Assembly: GCA_903896585.1 (NCBI GenBank)
Contig: CAITYI010000011.1
Location: 1-31,852, forward strand
Direction: 5' to 3'
Length of the DNA: 31,852 bases
Source of the DNA: an uncultured bacterium
GTDB lineage: Bacteria; Actinomycetota; Actinomycetes; S36-B12
Shown: positions 31,394-31,852 of the stretch, one piece after another
How positions within the stretch are numbered: position 1 is the stretch's first letter
Layout: every line of letters starts with the position of its first letter
Program-made: the position numbers and the translations under genes
Notes under the pieces: model-generated
Databases searched by the model: none
Told to the model about the DNA's origin: nothing
What the model saw: only the letters and a program-made list of their open reading frames with translations

Positions 31394-31441
31394 ACCGCCT
31401 GGTAAGCGGTAGGTCGTCAGTTCAATCCTGACCGGAGGCTC
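31394..31441 (+). pseudogene. 3'-half tRNA-Thr copy (att-like direct repeat, right copy)
   Basis: It carries the anticodon arm, T-arm and 3' acceptor strand, identical to the intact tRNA except one base that changes the anticodon from TGT to GGT (also a Thr anticodon). No D-arm or 5' acceptor precedes it. It ends 8 bp before the amine oxidase stop codon. Confidence 0.9.
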
Positions 31442-31449
31442 GTCTACTT

Positions 31450-31852
31450 CTATGTGCGATAACCCAGGATCGAACCAACGGTTCGCTCGGCCGCTTCTAA
31501 TGCGCCTTCAATGTGACCTGCGTAAGTGCGTGCGGTTTCAGTGGACGACCAGTGCAATCGGCCCTGCAGTGCGGATTGCTGATACACCGGGTGGCCGAAC
31601 ATTGCGTAATCGGGAAGTCCGCCGGTGCTTGGTGGTGTTGTCCACTGCTCCAGGCTCCAATCCTGAATGAGAATCTCGACTGGTTCCGCGGCCTGCGAGC
31701 CAAACATGCGGATAAGTTGTTCGCGAATATCCGTCTCAATATTTGAATGCATGGATGCAGCGCGGGCGAACCCAAACAGGGCAGCGGGTTCACCATTTGG
31801 CCCGGACATGTCATGCAGTTCACCGAGCGGCCCGCGTCTGCTGATGCCAGCG
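31450..31852 (-). CDS. C-terminal part of a second flavin amine oxidase (5' end outside window)
   Basis: The frame is open to the window edge and an internal ATG at 31809 is not the true start. Visible features are R-R-G-P-L-G-E-L-H-D-M-S-G, A-L-F-G-F, W-T-T-P-P, L-H-W-S-S-T-E-T-A, and G-H-I-E-G-A-L-E-A-A-E-R, the last being the FAD-contacting C-terminus of monoamine-oxidase-like enzymes. It is a different protein from the amine oxidase at 24547-25878. It is convergent with the tRNA and the HigBA insertion lies just after its stop codon. Confidence 0.85.
   Translation of the reverse strand, partial: AGISRRGPLGELHDMSGPNGEPAALFGFARAASMHSNIETDIREQLIRMFGSQAAEPVEILIQDWSLEQWTTPPSTGGLPDYAMFGHPVYQQSALQGRLHWSSTETARTYAGHIEGALEAAERTVGSILGYRT

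Noticed and set aside
27364..31441. A group I intron splitting tRNA-Thr
   Set aside because: The two halves are 4 kb apart with independent genes and a complete tRNA between them, and no intron core was seen.

Overview
This window looks like actinobacterial chromosome. The evidence is GTG and TTG starts with purine-rich ribosome binding sites, near-leaderless toxin-antitoxin promoters, actinobacterial-type enzyme families, and a secreted glycine-asparagine repeat protein resembling the mycobacterial PGRS domain. The central block appears more GC-rich than the two flanks. The lineage is inference; no rRNA or other marker gene is present.

Left flank (1-2.6 kb): the C-terminal piece of a secreted protein with a PPC-like domain, a strong shared terminator, a quinone-oxidoreductase-like gene (QOR), and upstream of it an AbiEii-type nucleotidyltransferase/XRE toxin-antitoxin pair with a perfect palindromic operator.

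Central block (2.7-25.9 kb): a catabolic cluster of about 23 kb. It encodes a cytochrome P450 with its own ferredoxin-reductase, two imine-reductase-like enzymes, an acyl-CoA ligase, a DAO-type FAD oxidase, two SDRs, a DmdC-like acyl-CoA dehydrogenase, a saccharopine-dehydrogenase-like enzyme, a RidA-family protein, a thiolase, an RbsABC-like importer, a MaoC hydratase, an aldehyde dehydrogenase and a flavin amine oxidase. It also carries a LuxR-type response regulator and a TetR regulator. Together they suggest uptake of an amine or N-heterocycle, oxidative attack at C-N bonds, handling of imines, activation to a CoA thioester, and beta-oxidation. The substrate is not determinable from sequence. 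A short dyad (CCCA-NN-TGGG and variants) recurs in nine regulatory positions, including upstream of tetR, and several leaders contain perfect or near-perfect tandem repeats. I propose that the dyad defines a cluster-specific regulon.

Right flank (26-31.9 kb): a truncated second copy of the QOR gene, again 9 bp downstream of a toxin-antitoxin pair (HepT/MntA type, with hepT broken by an in-frame TAA). This is followed by a 5'-half tRNA-Thr fragment, the PGRS-like secreted protein, a SAM methyltransferase, and an intact tRNA-Thr(TGT). A HigBA module lies between that tRNA and a 48-bp copy of the tRNA 3' half, which looks like the scar of a very small integrated element. The window ends inside a second flavin amine oxidase gene.
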